From: Chitinophagaceae bacterium
GTDB lineage: Bacteria > Bacteroidota > Bacteroidia > Chitinophagales > Chitinophagaceae
NCBI GenBank assembly: GCA_025351145.1
Contig: JANXWM010000677.1
Span: forward strand, 1-16,948
DNA: 16,948 bases
Direction: 5' to 3'
The position numbers were made by a program, and so were the translations under genes. Of this stretch, positions 5,940 to 13,630 are shown piece after piece. Positions within the stretch are counted from its first letter, which is position 1; each line of letters begins with the position of its first letter. Under the pieces are notes generated by a model. The model had not been told where the DNA came from. It did not search any database and worked only from the letters and a program-made list of their open reading frames with translations.

Positions 5940-8036
5940 ATGTGTTGCAAAAGCCTTTCAATAACATGCCTGCTATGCCTGCTTTGCTGCACAAGTTTTT
6001 TGCAGTCAAATGCGCAAACCTGCATAGATGATTACTTCCAGGTAAACTATACCACAAACACAGTTCAGTATTTCGGCACACCGGTAATTACACCACAAAA
6101 CGAAATTGTATTTGCAGGAACGGTAAACCGGTTTCACTCAATTTTGGTAGATGGATGGCTCACCAAATTATCTCCGCAGGGTACGGTTTTATTCAGCCGG
6201 CATTACTCCTCGGGAGACTATAACTGGATCCAGTTTCACAAAGCAATTCCTGTTGATGCGGATAATTTTTTAGTTTCAGGTAATGTTGGAACGGTAGATA
6301 CTACCACTTTCCCCATACCTACGCCCCTTACCCAGTATGGCTTTCTGATGAAAGTAGATAAATACGGAACCATCATCTGGCAAAAGTTGTTTGGCAAAGT
6401 TTTTATCAGCAACCTCAGCAGCCAGATAGACGATATCATTCAGCTCAGCGATGGCGATTATGCTTTTTCGCTTGCTTATGCTTCCGATAATAGCACCAAT
6501 GTTTTGGTACGTATAGACAAAGACGGGCTTATTAAATGGACCACCTCTTTTAGTTCAGCAAAATATTATGTAGGGTATGGCGCGGCGAAAATAAAACAGC
6601 TCAGCAATGGCAACTTATTGCTGGTGCAGCAAATAGGTTTACGCGATATAGACAATCCTTATTCATCTGCTAAAGATGGTTATAATGCCGCATGTTTCAA
6701 CAGTAAATATGGCCAGCGCTTATGGAACAAAACTTACATCTATGCCTATGGTCTTTCGGGGGTAGAAAAATCTTTTGGCGAGGTAGCAAATGTCTCAGAA
6801 CTGCCCAATGGCGACCTTAGTTTTATTTCCTCTTATGCAGATACCGCCTACATCTATTTTCGCAAAACCACTAAAGTCATCAATGTGGTTACAGACTTTA
6901 ATGGTACTTTAAAAAACATAACCTCTTACCAAAATGCAAAACCGCCCATCTATTCACCTTATGCAGCAGATGCAGGCACCAATGGGGACCGCGTGGTATT
7001 AATGGATAATTCCGATGCGCCTTACCTCATGCGCATTAACGCCGCAGGCCAGGTTGTGTGGCAAAATGCCTATGCAGCAGTTGGCCGCAGCCAGGAAACA
7101 AAAGCTGTACTGGCAACAGATTTTGGGTATTACTTTTTTTCTTTTACACATAATGGCGGCAGTACAGATTTACGCCTTGTAAAGACCGATATTAACGGCA
7201 ATGCCACCTGCGTGCAAAGCCCTTTAAATATTGTTACCGGTAATGTTACCGGCTCATTTATACCGCTCGATTCTGCCATACAGGCCGACCAGCTTAACCC
7301 CTCAAGATGGTACGATGTTATTGCCCTCGGCGTTTCCGATTATAAAATAAGCGGCGAAGTTGTTTGCCGCAAAACATGCTGCACAGATGTTACAGATACT
7401 GCCACAACAATCGATCTCTGCAATGCCGTTTCTTACACGCTGCTCAATAACGATGTGGTTATAAATACCGGCCTTTACAACATCAATTACAAAACAGCCA
7501 AAGGCTGCGACAGTATTGTTTTTTACAACGTAAATTTTTCAACAAGCCCCATAGTGGGCCTTGGCCCGGATGGTTGCCTCGATGGTAAAGATTCACTTAT
7601 CCTTAAAACAGAACCTGGCTATTCTGCTTACAACTGGAACGGTAAACTCACCGCCGATCCCGCTTTCACCGTAAAGCAGCCCGGCATATATACCGTAAGT
7701 GTAACCAATGCATGCGGCACAAAAAAAGATACCATACAGGTGTACCAGAAATGCGAATTCAGCATACTAATGCCCAATGCATTTACACCCAACAGCGATG
7801 GCCTAAACGATGTGTTCCGCATACCAAAACAGGTAACCAACAAGCTCATCAGTTTCCAGGTTTTCAACCGCTGGGGGCAGGTTATTTTTTCTACAAACAA
7901 CATCAACATTGGGTGGAATGGTAACACAAAAGAATTCCCCGCACCAACCGGTACTTATGTGTATTACCTTGTAATGCAAACGGTAGACGGCAAAAAAAAT
8001 CTCACACAAAAAGGCCTCGTTACGTTAATAAGATAA
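5940..8036 (+). CDS. T9SS-sorted secreted protein with gliding-motility C-terminal domain
   Basis: A 698-residue exported protein. Residues 1-26 are a Cys-rich signal peptide ending SNAQ. Residues 30 to about 450 contain repeated blade-like segments of the form K-D-x-x-G-x-x-x-W (for example VDKYGTIIWQKLFG, IDKDGLIKWTTSF, INAAGQVVWQNAY), suggesting a beta-propeller. A Cys-containing repeat follows (TIDLCNAVSYTLL to KGCDSIVFYNVNF), of the kind common in Bacteroidota adhesins, then an Ig/PKD-like segment (LKTEPGYSAYNWNG to GIYTVSVTNACG). Residues 605-698 are the gliding-motility-associated C-terminal domain: PNAFTPNSDGLNDVF, FQVFNRWGQVIF, PTGTYVYYL. In known family members this is the type B signal for the type IX secretion system, so the protein is likely surface-attached or released. 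Its target is unknown. Confidence 0.9.
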   Translation: MCCKSLSITCLLCLLCCTSFLQSNAQTCIDDYFQVNYTTNTVQYFGTPVITPQNEIVFAGTVNRFHSILVDGWLTKLSPQGTVLFSRHYSSGDYNWIQFHKAIPVDADNFLVSGNVGTVDTTTFPIPTPLTQYGFLMKVDKYGTIIWQKLFGKVFISNLSSQIDDIIQLSDGDYAFSLAYASDNSTNVLVRIDKDGLIKWTTSFSSAKYYVGYGAAKIKQLSNGNLLLVQQIGLRDIDNPYSSAKDGYNAACFNSKYGQRLWNKTYIYAYGLSGVEKSFGEVANVSELPNGDLSFISSYADTAYIYFRKTTKVINVVTDFNGTLKNITSYQNAKPPIYSPYAADAGTNGDRVVLMDNSDAPYLMRINAAGQVVWQNAYAAVGRSQETKAVLATDFGYYFFSFTHNGGSTDLRLVKTDINGNATCVQSPLNIVTGNVTGSFIPLDSAIQADQLNPSRWYDVIALGVSDYKISGEVVCRKTCCTDVTDTATTIDLCNAVSYTLLNNDVVINTGLYNINYKTAKGCDSIVFYNVNFSTSPIVGLGPDGCLDGKDSLILKTEPGYSAYNWNGKLTADPAFTVKQPGIYTVSVTNACGTKKDTIQVYQKCEFSILMPNAFTPNSDGLNDVFRIPKQVTNKLISFQVFNRWGQVIFSTNNINIGWNGNTKEFPAPTGTYVYYLVMQTVDGKKNLTQKGLVTLIR

Positions 8037-8049
8037 CAGCTATTTTTTA

Positions 8050-8128
8050 GCCATAATACCACACTGCTATTTAGCTTTCGTTGCGTCGCACTCTTGTACG
8101 GTTGGATTATGAATTGGGCTTTTACCGC
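8050..8128 (+). repeat. Interspersed TTGCGTCGCAC element, copy 3
   Basis: Block A is diverged (AGCCATAA at 8050). A spacer ending TTTAGCTTTCG leads to the exact 19-mer at 8081-8099, then GGTTGGATTATGAATTGGGC and TTTTACCG. It begins 13 nt after the stop of the T9SS protein, same orientation. Beyond it (8129-8273) lie a weak hairpin CGTGG/CCACG (8154-8167) and a T-run at 8176-8182, but no gene. Confidence 0.85.
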
Positions 8129-8273
8129 ATAATAGATGAAAGCGGAGCTGGTGCGTGGGACACCACGGCTGAGGGTTTTTTTGGCATGCGGATTTAGTTC
8201 GTCTATTTTTGAGTTGGTGGCAACCGCATTGGACACACCCTAATATTCATATAGCTTGACAAACATTACAACT

Positions 8274-9209
8274 ATGACATCACAAGACAATTCAAAACAA
8301 TCAAAATGGTCTTTCCTCATTTACTCAATTTTGACGCTTTATTATTTCGGAGCAATCATATTAACCTACGTTGTAGACTATCCAACTTTTCAGAATGTAC
8401 ACGAACATTTTCAGAGTTTTATGAATTTAACTGTTCGTATCCGTGAAATTGGATTTATACCTCCTGCTATTTTAATGCTTTTATCAGCATTCTCTTTATT
8501 GCGTTTCAACCAAACGGACTTTCCTCGTTGGACAATTTGGGCTTCAATAGGACTGGCAATAATTTCAGTTATAACTTCTCTTTTCGTTGTTTTTCCAATA
8601 TATCTTGATATGCAGTCGCTTGGTTTTAATGCGGAAACTCATCAGAAATTAGTGACGTCAAGTATGAGTTTTCAAATCATTCCTACAATTATTCAATGTA
8701 TTATTTTGATTGGTTTACTCAATATTTATTTTAAAGAAACCCAACCTGTTCGTAGATGGTTGTTCATTGTTATTTTCTTTCTAACATTCTATACCTTTGG
8801 ATTTGCAATGTTTGACACGACGGAATCCCCAATCTGGTTGAGCGTAGGCGAAAAAGATTGGATGGCTTTTCGTCATTCTGGGACAATGGGATTTGCTGGA
8901 TTTGCGGTTACATATTTGTTGCCTGGTGCTTTGCCTATGTTTTTAATGATTCCATTATTTTGGTTGCGACCCAAAAGCATTCCGCTTTATTTACCAGTTA
9001 TACGGTTTGTTCTAAGCTTAATAATCCTTTTTGTTACAGCGACCTACTTTGCACCAAAAATTCAATTTGAATTAGACAAAAGATATTCTCTTTCACTAAT
9101 GGAGGACTATTGGCTTAGAAACTATGGCAGATATTCTTTGGGAGTGATTTCATACATTCTAACAGCTTGGATGTTTTTAAAAATAGATAGAAATAAAATT
9201 AAGCAATAG
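8274..9209 (+). CDS. Eight-helix integral membrane protein of unknown function
   Basis: About 311 residues with eight hydrophobic helices separated by short loops; I do not recognise the family. Conspicuous non-helical features are a VVDYPTFQNVHEHF segment after helix 1, an FRHSGTMGFAGF segment before helix 6, and an LDKRYSLSLMEDYW segment before the last helix. Clustered His, Asp and Trp at helix ends would suit a transport or redox role, but this is speculation. A TTG at 8256 would extend the frame by six residues; I prefer the ATG at 8274. The gene is AT-rich and uses few GGC/GCC/CGC codons (8401-8460 has 18 G or C in 60, against 34 in 60 at 10021-10080), suggesting recent acquisition. It lies between inverted repeat copies 3 and 7. 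Confidence 0.7.
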   Translation: MTSQDNSKQSKWSFLIYSILTLYYFGAIILTYVVDYPTFQNVHEHFQSFMNLTVRIREIGFIPPAILMLLSAFSLLRFNQTDFPRWTIWASIGLAIISVITSLFVVFPIYLDMQSLGFNAETHQKLVTSSMSFQIIPTIIQCIILIGLLNIYFKETQPVRRWLFIVIFFLTFYTFGFAMFDTTESPIWLSVGEKDWMAFRHSGTMGFAGFAVTYLLPGALPMFLMIPLFWLRPKSIPLYLPVIRFVLSLIILFVTATYFAPKIQFELDKRYSLSLMEDYWLRNYGRYSLGVISYILTAWMFLKIDRNKIKQ

Positions 9210-9545
9210 CCGACGCTCTTAACAATTGGCAAGACTTTTTTGACAGATACTTTTATCCATGTGGACAATTCGATGTTGGACATGTCTCGTCCTGAAAAAG
9301 GTTGACTAAAAAACCACCAAAATGAATAGGTGCAATACCTGCGCTCATATCTCCGCTTCGGTAAAAGCTCATTCATAATCCAACCGCATACGAGTGCGAC
9401 GCAACAGCCGATGCTATAAAATACTCAAGCCCGGCCCATAAAAATTTCCGCACATACATTTTATTTTTTCGCTACTCTGCTTTATCCTAAATTCATTGCG
9501 TCAATTACACACTTAATATTTTTAACCTAACGATTTTTTAATTCC
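9210..9545. other. Gene-free interval with repeat copy 7
   Basis: This 336-nt interval contains no credible gene. It holds a possible insertion-sequence end remnant (around 9283-9315), repeat copy 7 (9332-9437, minus orientation), and an AT-rich leader to the oxidoreductase. I could not identify a clear promoter box for the gene at 9546. Confidence 0.55.
9332..9437 (-). repeat. Interspersed TTGCGTCGCAC element, copy 7 (long form)
   Basis: On the minus strand it reads GGGCCGGGCTT, a 24-nt spacer, the 19-mer with three mismatches (9404 down to 9386, reading CACTCGTATGC at its end), then GGTTGGATTATGAATGAGC, TTTTACCGAAGCGG and AGCGCAGGTATTGC. It matches copy 6 over its whole length apart from spacer bases and a few substitutions. 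It is not preceded by a gene on its own strand. Confidence 0.85.
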
Positions 9546-11006
9546 ATGAACAACAACGAAAAAAGTCAGTCAAAAAACAAATCACGCAGAACGTTCATCC
9601 GCAATGCAGCCGCAGTTGCAGCAGGCTTTTATATTGTGCCAAGAAATGTGCTGGGCCGCGGATTTGTTGCACCAAGCGATAAATTAGTTATTGCAGCCAT
9701 TGGTGCCGGCGGAAAAGGTGCAGATGATATAAGCCATTTTTACAAAAGCGGCAAAGCTGAGATTGGTTATTTATGCGATGTAGATGACAGGCAGTCAGTT
9801 GATACCCGTAAGCAGTTTCCCAATGCAAAATATTACAAAGATTTTCGTGAAATGCTGAGCAAAGAAGGCAAATCAATTGATGCCGTTTCTGTTTCCACAC
9901 CCGATCATACACATGCCGTAGCAGCCATGGCGGCCATGCAGCTGAACAAACATGTTTATGTACAAAAACCATTAACCCACGATATTTACGAAGCCCGCAT
10001 GCTTACCGAAGCAGCACACCGCTATAAGGTAGTAACGCAAATGGGCAACCAGGGCAGCAGCGGCGATGGTGTGCGCCAATTGGTAGATTGGTACAAGGCT
10101 GGATTGATTGGCGATGTGCATACCATTTATTGCTATACCGACAGACCCATTTGGCCGCAGGGTGTTGCAAGGCCAACAACAGCTTCGCCCATTCCACCGG
10201 AATTAGACTTTAATCTGTGGCTGGGCACTGCACCTAAAAAAGATTATTTCGAAGGCATACTTCCGTTTAACTGGCGTGGCTGGTGGGATTACGGAACAGG
10301 TGCCCTTGGCGATATGGCCTGTCATATAATGGCTCCCGCTTTTGCCGTGTTGAAATTGGGTTATCCTGTTTCTGCAGAGTGCAGCGTTGCTACAAAATAT
10401 ATTGAGAACTGGAACAAAGCATACTATCCCGAAAGCGGCCCTATAGCTTCGCATATTATTTTAACTTTTGAAAGGCCAAACGGCAAAAAATTAAAGCTTC
10501 ACTGGATGGATGGCGGCATACAGCCCGAACGTCCCAATGAGCTTGGTGCTAACGAAATAATGGGCGATGGCGGCAACGGTGCTATCTTCCTCGGCAGCAA
10601 AGGAAACATGATGTGCGGCACCTATGGTGTAAACCCGCAATTGTTGCCCACTTCAAAAACCAAAATAACTAAAGTGCCTCAAACCATTAAACGTGTTCCG
10701 GGTGGCGATGAAGGCCATTACAGTGCATGGGTTGAAGCAGCAATGGCCGGTTATGGCAGCGAAAAAGCAAAGAACCTGAGTTCTCATTTCGATATTGCCG
10801 GTCCGTTAACAGAGAGTGTTTTAATGGGCAACCTCGCTATACGCAGTTACGATATTCAGAAGAAAGATGCCAAAGGTGAAGACAGTTATCCCGGCCGTTT
10901 TATTAAGTTGCTTTGGGATGGTCCAAACATGAAGATCACGAATTTCGACGAGGCCAACCAGTTTGTAAAACGTACCTACAGGGATGGCTGGAGTTTGGGT
11001 GTATAG
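9546..11006 (+). CDS. Gfo/Idh/MocA family oxidoreductase, Tat-exported
   Basis: NAD(P)-dependent sugar or sugar-derivative oxidoreductase, probably periplasmic. The N-terminus carries a twin-arginine signal SRRTFIR (Arg14-Arg15) followed by a hydrophobic Ala-rich stretch. The Rossmann fold begins LVIAAIGAGGKG (glycines in 53-58), with acidic residues Asp78 and Asp80 at the end of strand 2. The family motifs STPDHTHA (117-124) and QKP (140-142, in place of the usual EKP) follow. The substrate domain contains the WWDYGTGALGDMACH segment, whose Asp and His are typical of the family's active site. At 486 residues it is longer than cytosolic members because of the Tat leader and extended C-terminal domain, as is usual for Bacteroidota and Planctomycetes paralogues. 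Substrate unknown. It ends toward a terminator at 11126-11158. Confidence 0.88.
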   Translation: MNNNEKSQSKNKSRRTFIRNAAAVAAGFYIVPRNVLGRGFVAPSDKLVIAAIGAGGKGADDISHFYKSGKAEIGYLCDVDDRQSVDTRKQFPNAKYYKDFREMLSKEGKSIDAVSVSTPDHTHAVAAMAAMQLNKHVYVQKPLTHDIYEARMLTEAAHRYKVVTQMGNQGSSGDGVRQLVDWYKAGLIGDVHTIYCYTDRPIWPQGVARPTTASPIPPELDFNLWLGTAPKKDYFEGILPFNWRGWWDYGTGALGDMACHIMAPAFAVLKLGYPVSAECSVATKYIENWNKAYYPESGPIASHIILTFERPNGKKLKLHWMDGGIQPERPNELGANEIMGDGGNGAIFLGSKGNMMCGTYGVNPQLLPTSKTKITKVPQTIKRVPGGDEGHYSAWVEAAMAGYGSEKAKNLSSHFDIAGPLTESVLMGNLAIRSYDIQKKDAKGEDSYPGRFIKLLWDGPNMKITNFDEANQFVKRTYRDGWSLGV

Positions 11007-11016
11007 AGATTTATTG

Positions 11017-11085
11017 ACCGGGCATTGGAACATGCATGAAGCTTCCGTTGCGTCGCACTCTTGTACGTTTGGATCATGCTTCGGC
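11017..11085 (+). repeat. Interspersed TTGCGTCGCAC element, copy 4
   Basis: ACCGGGC (11017-11023), a 24-nt spacer, then the exact 19-mer at 11048-11066, with the tail GTTTGGATCATGCTTCGGC. It begins 10 nt after the oxidoreductase stop, same orientation. Its spacer shares GAACATGCAT-AAGCTT with that of copy 5, one base differing. Confidence 0.85.
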
Positions 11086-11125
11086 AAATGAATGGTTACA
11101 AATCAAACTTCATAGCTAAAAAAAT

Positions 11126-11158
11126 AAAAAGCGCAAAGGCAAAGCCTTTGCGCTTTTT
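11126..11158. terminator. Bidirectional intrinsic terminator
   Basis: A perfect 10-bp GC-containing stem GCGCAAAGGC / GCCTTTGCGC with an AAA loop is flanked by AAAAA on the left and TTTTT on the right, so it works on both strands. It lies between convergent genes: 120 nt past the oxidoreductase stop and about 75 nt past the KAS III stop on the other strand. Confidence 0.92.
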
Positions 11159-11232
11159 ATTTTCAGTATATGAGTATCAGAAAAAAATCAGTAATCATCC
11201 GTTAAGTCCGTGTCATCAGTGTTCAATTTCTT

Positions 11233-12312
11233 CTACATCCTGTAACAAACGGCATTAATATTCATACCCGCACCAACAGAGGCAAACAACACAATATCGC
11301 CTTTTTCTAAACGATGTTCGGGTAATTCGCCTTTCTGCACCATATCGAATAAAGTGGGTATAGTAGCCACAGAACTGTTGCCCAGTTTGTGAATGTTCAT
11401 CGGCATAATGTTTTGCGGAATATTGTCTATGCCGTATAATTTATAAAGTGCCTTTACTATTGCTTCGTCCATTTTTTCATTGGCCTGGTGTATAAATATT
11501 TTTTTAAGTTCATCAATATGAACATTGCTTTTATCAAGGCAGCTTTTCATGGCTTCGGGAACATACTTCAAGGCATACTCATACACCTTGCGGCCTTTCA
11601 TTTTTATATAACGTATTTTGGAATCAGCTTCGGGGAGATTTGATGTACCCATATAGATGTACTGGTTCTCTGCAATGCAGTGCGATTGAACAGCCGTAGC
11701 TAAAATGCCGCTACCATTGTCGCCAGTTTCTTTTGCTTCCAGTACACAGGCCCCGGCACCATCGCTGAAGATCATGCTGTCACGATCGTACATATCGAGT
11801 ACACGGCTCAGGGTTTCGGTGCCTATTACCAAACATTTTTTGGCAATGCCTGCTTTAAAAAAAGCATCGGCCTGTATTACACCCTGCAGCCAGCCGGGGC
11901 AGCCGAATAAAATATCATAAGCCACACAGGCGGGGTTTGCAATGCCAAGCGAATGTTTTATTCTTGATGCAATAGAAGGTACTGCATCAGTTTGTACCGT
12001 GTGTTTTATTACGTTGCCAAAATTTTGTGCTACGATAAGCTGATCTAAAGTTTCAGGATCAATTGCCGCATTTTCAATAGCAAGCCTGCCGGCGATTGTA
12101 CCTAAATCTGATGCATTTAATTCAGGTTGTGCATAGCGGCGTTCTTCAATGCCGGTAATATGTTTAAACTTTTCTACTACAATCTGCGGCGGGGTATTAA
12201 GCGGCTTATGATCATCGCCATAAAAGCTATGGCTTGCAAAATTGCTGTTGCTTATTATTTGTGTGGGTATATAACATCCCGAGCCTGTGATCACCGTTTT
12301 TAAATGGGCCAT
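11233..12312 (-). CDS. 3-oxoacyl-ACP synthase III family protein (KAS III)
   Basis: Thiolase-fold condensing enzyme that joins an acyl-CoA or acyl starter to malonyl-ACP. The catalytic triad is complete: Cys138 in DILFGCPGWLQG, His275 in IFIHQANEKM and Asn312 in KLGNSSVATIP. The family end motif GDIVLFASVGAGM is at 338-350. At 359 residues it is longer than classic FabH (about 320) and matches a Bacteroidota KAS III group; whether it starts fatty-acid synthesis or a secondary lipid or pigment pathway cannot be told, so no symbol is given. The reading frame is open to 12468, but the 52 extra codons have no KAS III similarity and run into a repeat; the ATG at 12312 begins the usual first strand. 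A -7-like box lies 35 nt upstream. Confidence 0.88.
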   Translation of the reverse strand: MAHLKTVITGSGCYIPTQIISNSNFASHSFYGDDHKPLNTPPQIVVEKFKHITGIEERRYAQPELNASDLGTIAGRLAIENAAIDPETLDQLIVAQNFGNVIKHTVQTDAVPSIASRIKHSLGIANPACVAYDILFGCPGWLQGVIQADAFFKAGIAKKCLVIGTETLSRVLDMYDRDSMIFSDGAGACVLEAKETGDNGSGILATAVQSHCIAENQYIYMGTSNLPEADSKIRYIKMKGRKVYEYALKYVPEAMKSCLDKSNVHIDELKKIFIHQANEKMDEAIVKALYKLYGIDNIPQNIMPMNIHKLGNSSVATIPTLFDMVQKGELPEHRLEKGDIVLFASVGAGMNINAVCYRM

Positions 12313-12346
12313 AGCAGGTTTGTTTGCGTCATTTATTAATTGAAAC

Positions 12347-12354
12347 CAAATATT
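12347..12354 (-). promoter_or_regulatory. Possible -7 promoter box for the KAS III gene
   Basis: On the minus strand it reads AATATTTG, a 7 of 8 match to the Bacteroidota -7 consensus TAnnTTTG, and lies 34 nt before the start codon at 12312. A TTG about 16 nt upstream may serve as the -33 element. Confidence 0.3.
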
Positions 12355-12449
12355 GTAAAAATAGCGTAAACAATGAAAGCCTTTATTATTGCACTGATTA
12401 ATATTTTGTAGTGCTGAAAAGACAACAGGACAGCATCTGAATTGCTGAA

Positions 12450-12511
12450 TATTGTTCAGAATGTACAAGAGTGCGACGCAACGAAAGCTTTATGCATGTT
12501 CTTCTGCCCGG
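12450..12511 (-). repeat. Interspersed TTGCGTCGCAC element, copy 5
   Basis: On the minus strand CCGGGC (12511 down to 12506), a 24-nt spacer ending AAAGCTTTCG, and the exact 19-mer (12481 down to 12463), with a diverged tail. It begins 21 nt after the manC stop in the same orientation and sits upstream of the KAS III gene. Confidence 0.85.
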
Positions 12512-12532
12512 TACAAAAAACTGTATTTGTAT

Positions 12533-13615
12533 TTATAAAAATTTATCGCCTTTGTTGCGTTTAACTTCTGCAACATATTCTTTTACCTGTTGTTCGTTTT
12601 CTTTTTTACAAATGAGTAGAACATCTTTGGTGTCAACTACAATAAAATCGTCGAGGCCCTGCAGTACCAGCAGCTTTTCGTGGGGTGCAGTAATCATGCA
12701 TTTGGTAGCGTCGATTACCATTACATTGTTGCCGGCCACGGCATTGCCGAGGTAATCTTTTTCAAGGCTGTCGTAAGCGCTGTTCCAGGTGCCAAGATCG
12801 CTCCAGCCGAAAGATGCAGGAATAACATATACATTATTGGCATGTTCCATTATGGCATAATCAATAGAAATATTGGTGCATAAGGGATAAATACGGGCAA
12901 GGGCATTTTGTTCTTCGGGTGTACTGAAGTGTTCCTGTTCTGCGGCAAAAACATCGTACATTTCGGGTTGGTATTTCTCAAAGGCTTTGAGAACATCCTG
13001 CACCCGCCAGATAAAAATACCTGCATTCCATAAAAAATCCCCGCTTGCAATAAAGGTTCGTGCAAGGTCTGTATTGGGTTTTTCTGTAAAAGTTTTAACC
13101 TGGAAAATATTATCGGCAACCGGTATTGTTTCGTGCTGAATATAGCCGTAGCCGGTATTTGGGTAGGTGGGTTTAATACCGAGCGTAACAAAGGCTTTCA
13201 TGTGACCGGCAAAATTTAGCGCTTCCAGTGCTACTCTTTCAAATTCGGCGTTATCTAAAACGAGGTGATCGCTTGGTGCCACTATAAGCGATGCTAAAGG
13301 GTCTTTCTGAATTAATTTGAAAGCCATATAAGCCACACATGGTGCGGTATTTTTGCGGCTTGGCTCCGCAAGAATATTGGCAGCAGCCATTTGGGGTAAT
13401 TGTTCTTTAACAAAGCCAACATACTCATCTGAAGTAACTATAAAAATATGGTCTTCGGGAAGAAAGGCAGCAAACCTTTCATAAGTTGACTGGATAAGGG
13501 TTTTGCCTGTGTTGAGAATATCTATAAACTGTTTTGGGTAAGCTGTTCTGCTTTTGGGCCAGAAACGGCTGCCTATTCCACCGGCAAGAATAGCTACATA
13601 AAAGTGGTTGTTCAT
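12533..13615 (-). CDS. manC: Mannose-1-phosphate guanylyltransferase
   Basis: Makes GDP-mannose from mannose-1-phosphate and GTP in the cytosol, feeding mannose, fucose and related sugars into surface polysaccharides. The nucleotidyltransferase signature is clear: AGGIGSRFWPKSR (11-23) and PKQF (27-30). Also visible are VAPSDH, TEKPN and the NAGIFIW segment typical of the family. At 360 residues it contains only the guanylyltransferase domain and lacks the C-terminal phosphomannose-isomerase cupin found in enterobacterial ManC (about 480 residues). This single-domain form is usual in Bacteroidota. It starts 15 nt after the kdsD stop, so the two genes are almost certainly one transcript. Confidence 0.9.
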   Translation of the reverse strand: MNNHFYVAILAGGIGSRFWPKSRTAYPKQFIDILNTGKTLIQSTYERFAAFLPEDHIFIVTSDEYVGFVKEQLPQMAAANILAEPSRKNTAPCVAYMAFKLIQKDPLASLIVAPSDHLVLDNAEFERVALEALNFAGHMKAFVTLGIKPTYPNTGYGYIQHETIPVADNIFQVKTFTEKPNTDLARTFIASGDFLWNAGIFIWRVQDVLKAFEKYQPEMYDVFAAEQEHFSTPEEQNALARIYPLCTNISIDYAIMEHANNVYVIPASFGWSDLGTWNSAYDSLEKDYLGNAVAGNNVMVIDATKCMITAPHEKLLVLQGLDDFIVVDTKDVLLICKKENEQQVKEYVAEVKRNKGDKFL

Positions 13616-13630
13616 AAGAAATATTCTGTA

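Noticed and set aside
8154..8182. Intrinsic terminator for the T9SS-protein gene
   Set aside because: The CGTGG/CCACG stem is only 5 bp, and eight bases separate it from the T-run, so it is not convincing.
12313..12468. 52-codon upstream extension of the KAS III frame
   Set aside because: It overlaps the interspersed repeat and lacks family similarity; the KAS III fold begins at the ATG at 12312.
1144..12511. CRISPR array made of the recurring 19-mer
   Set aside because: Copies are kilobases apart, in both orientations and between genes; there are no regular spacers and no cas genes.
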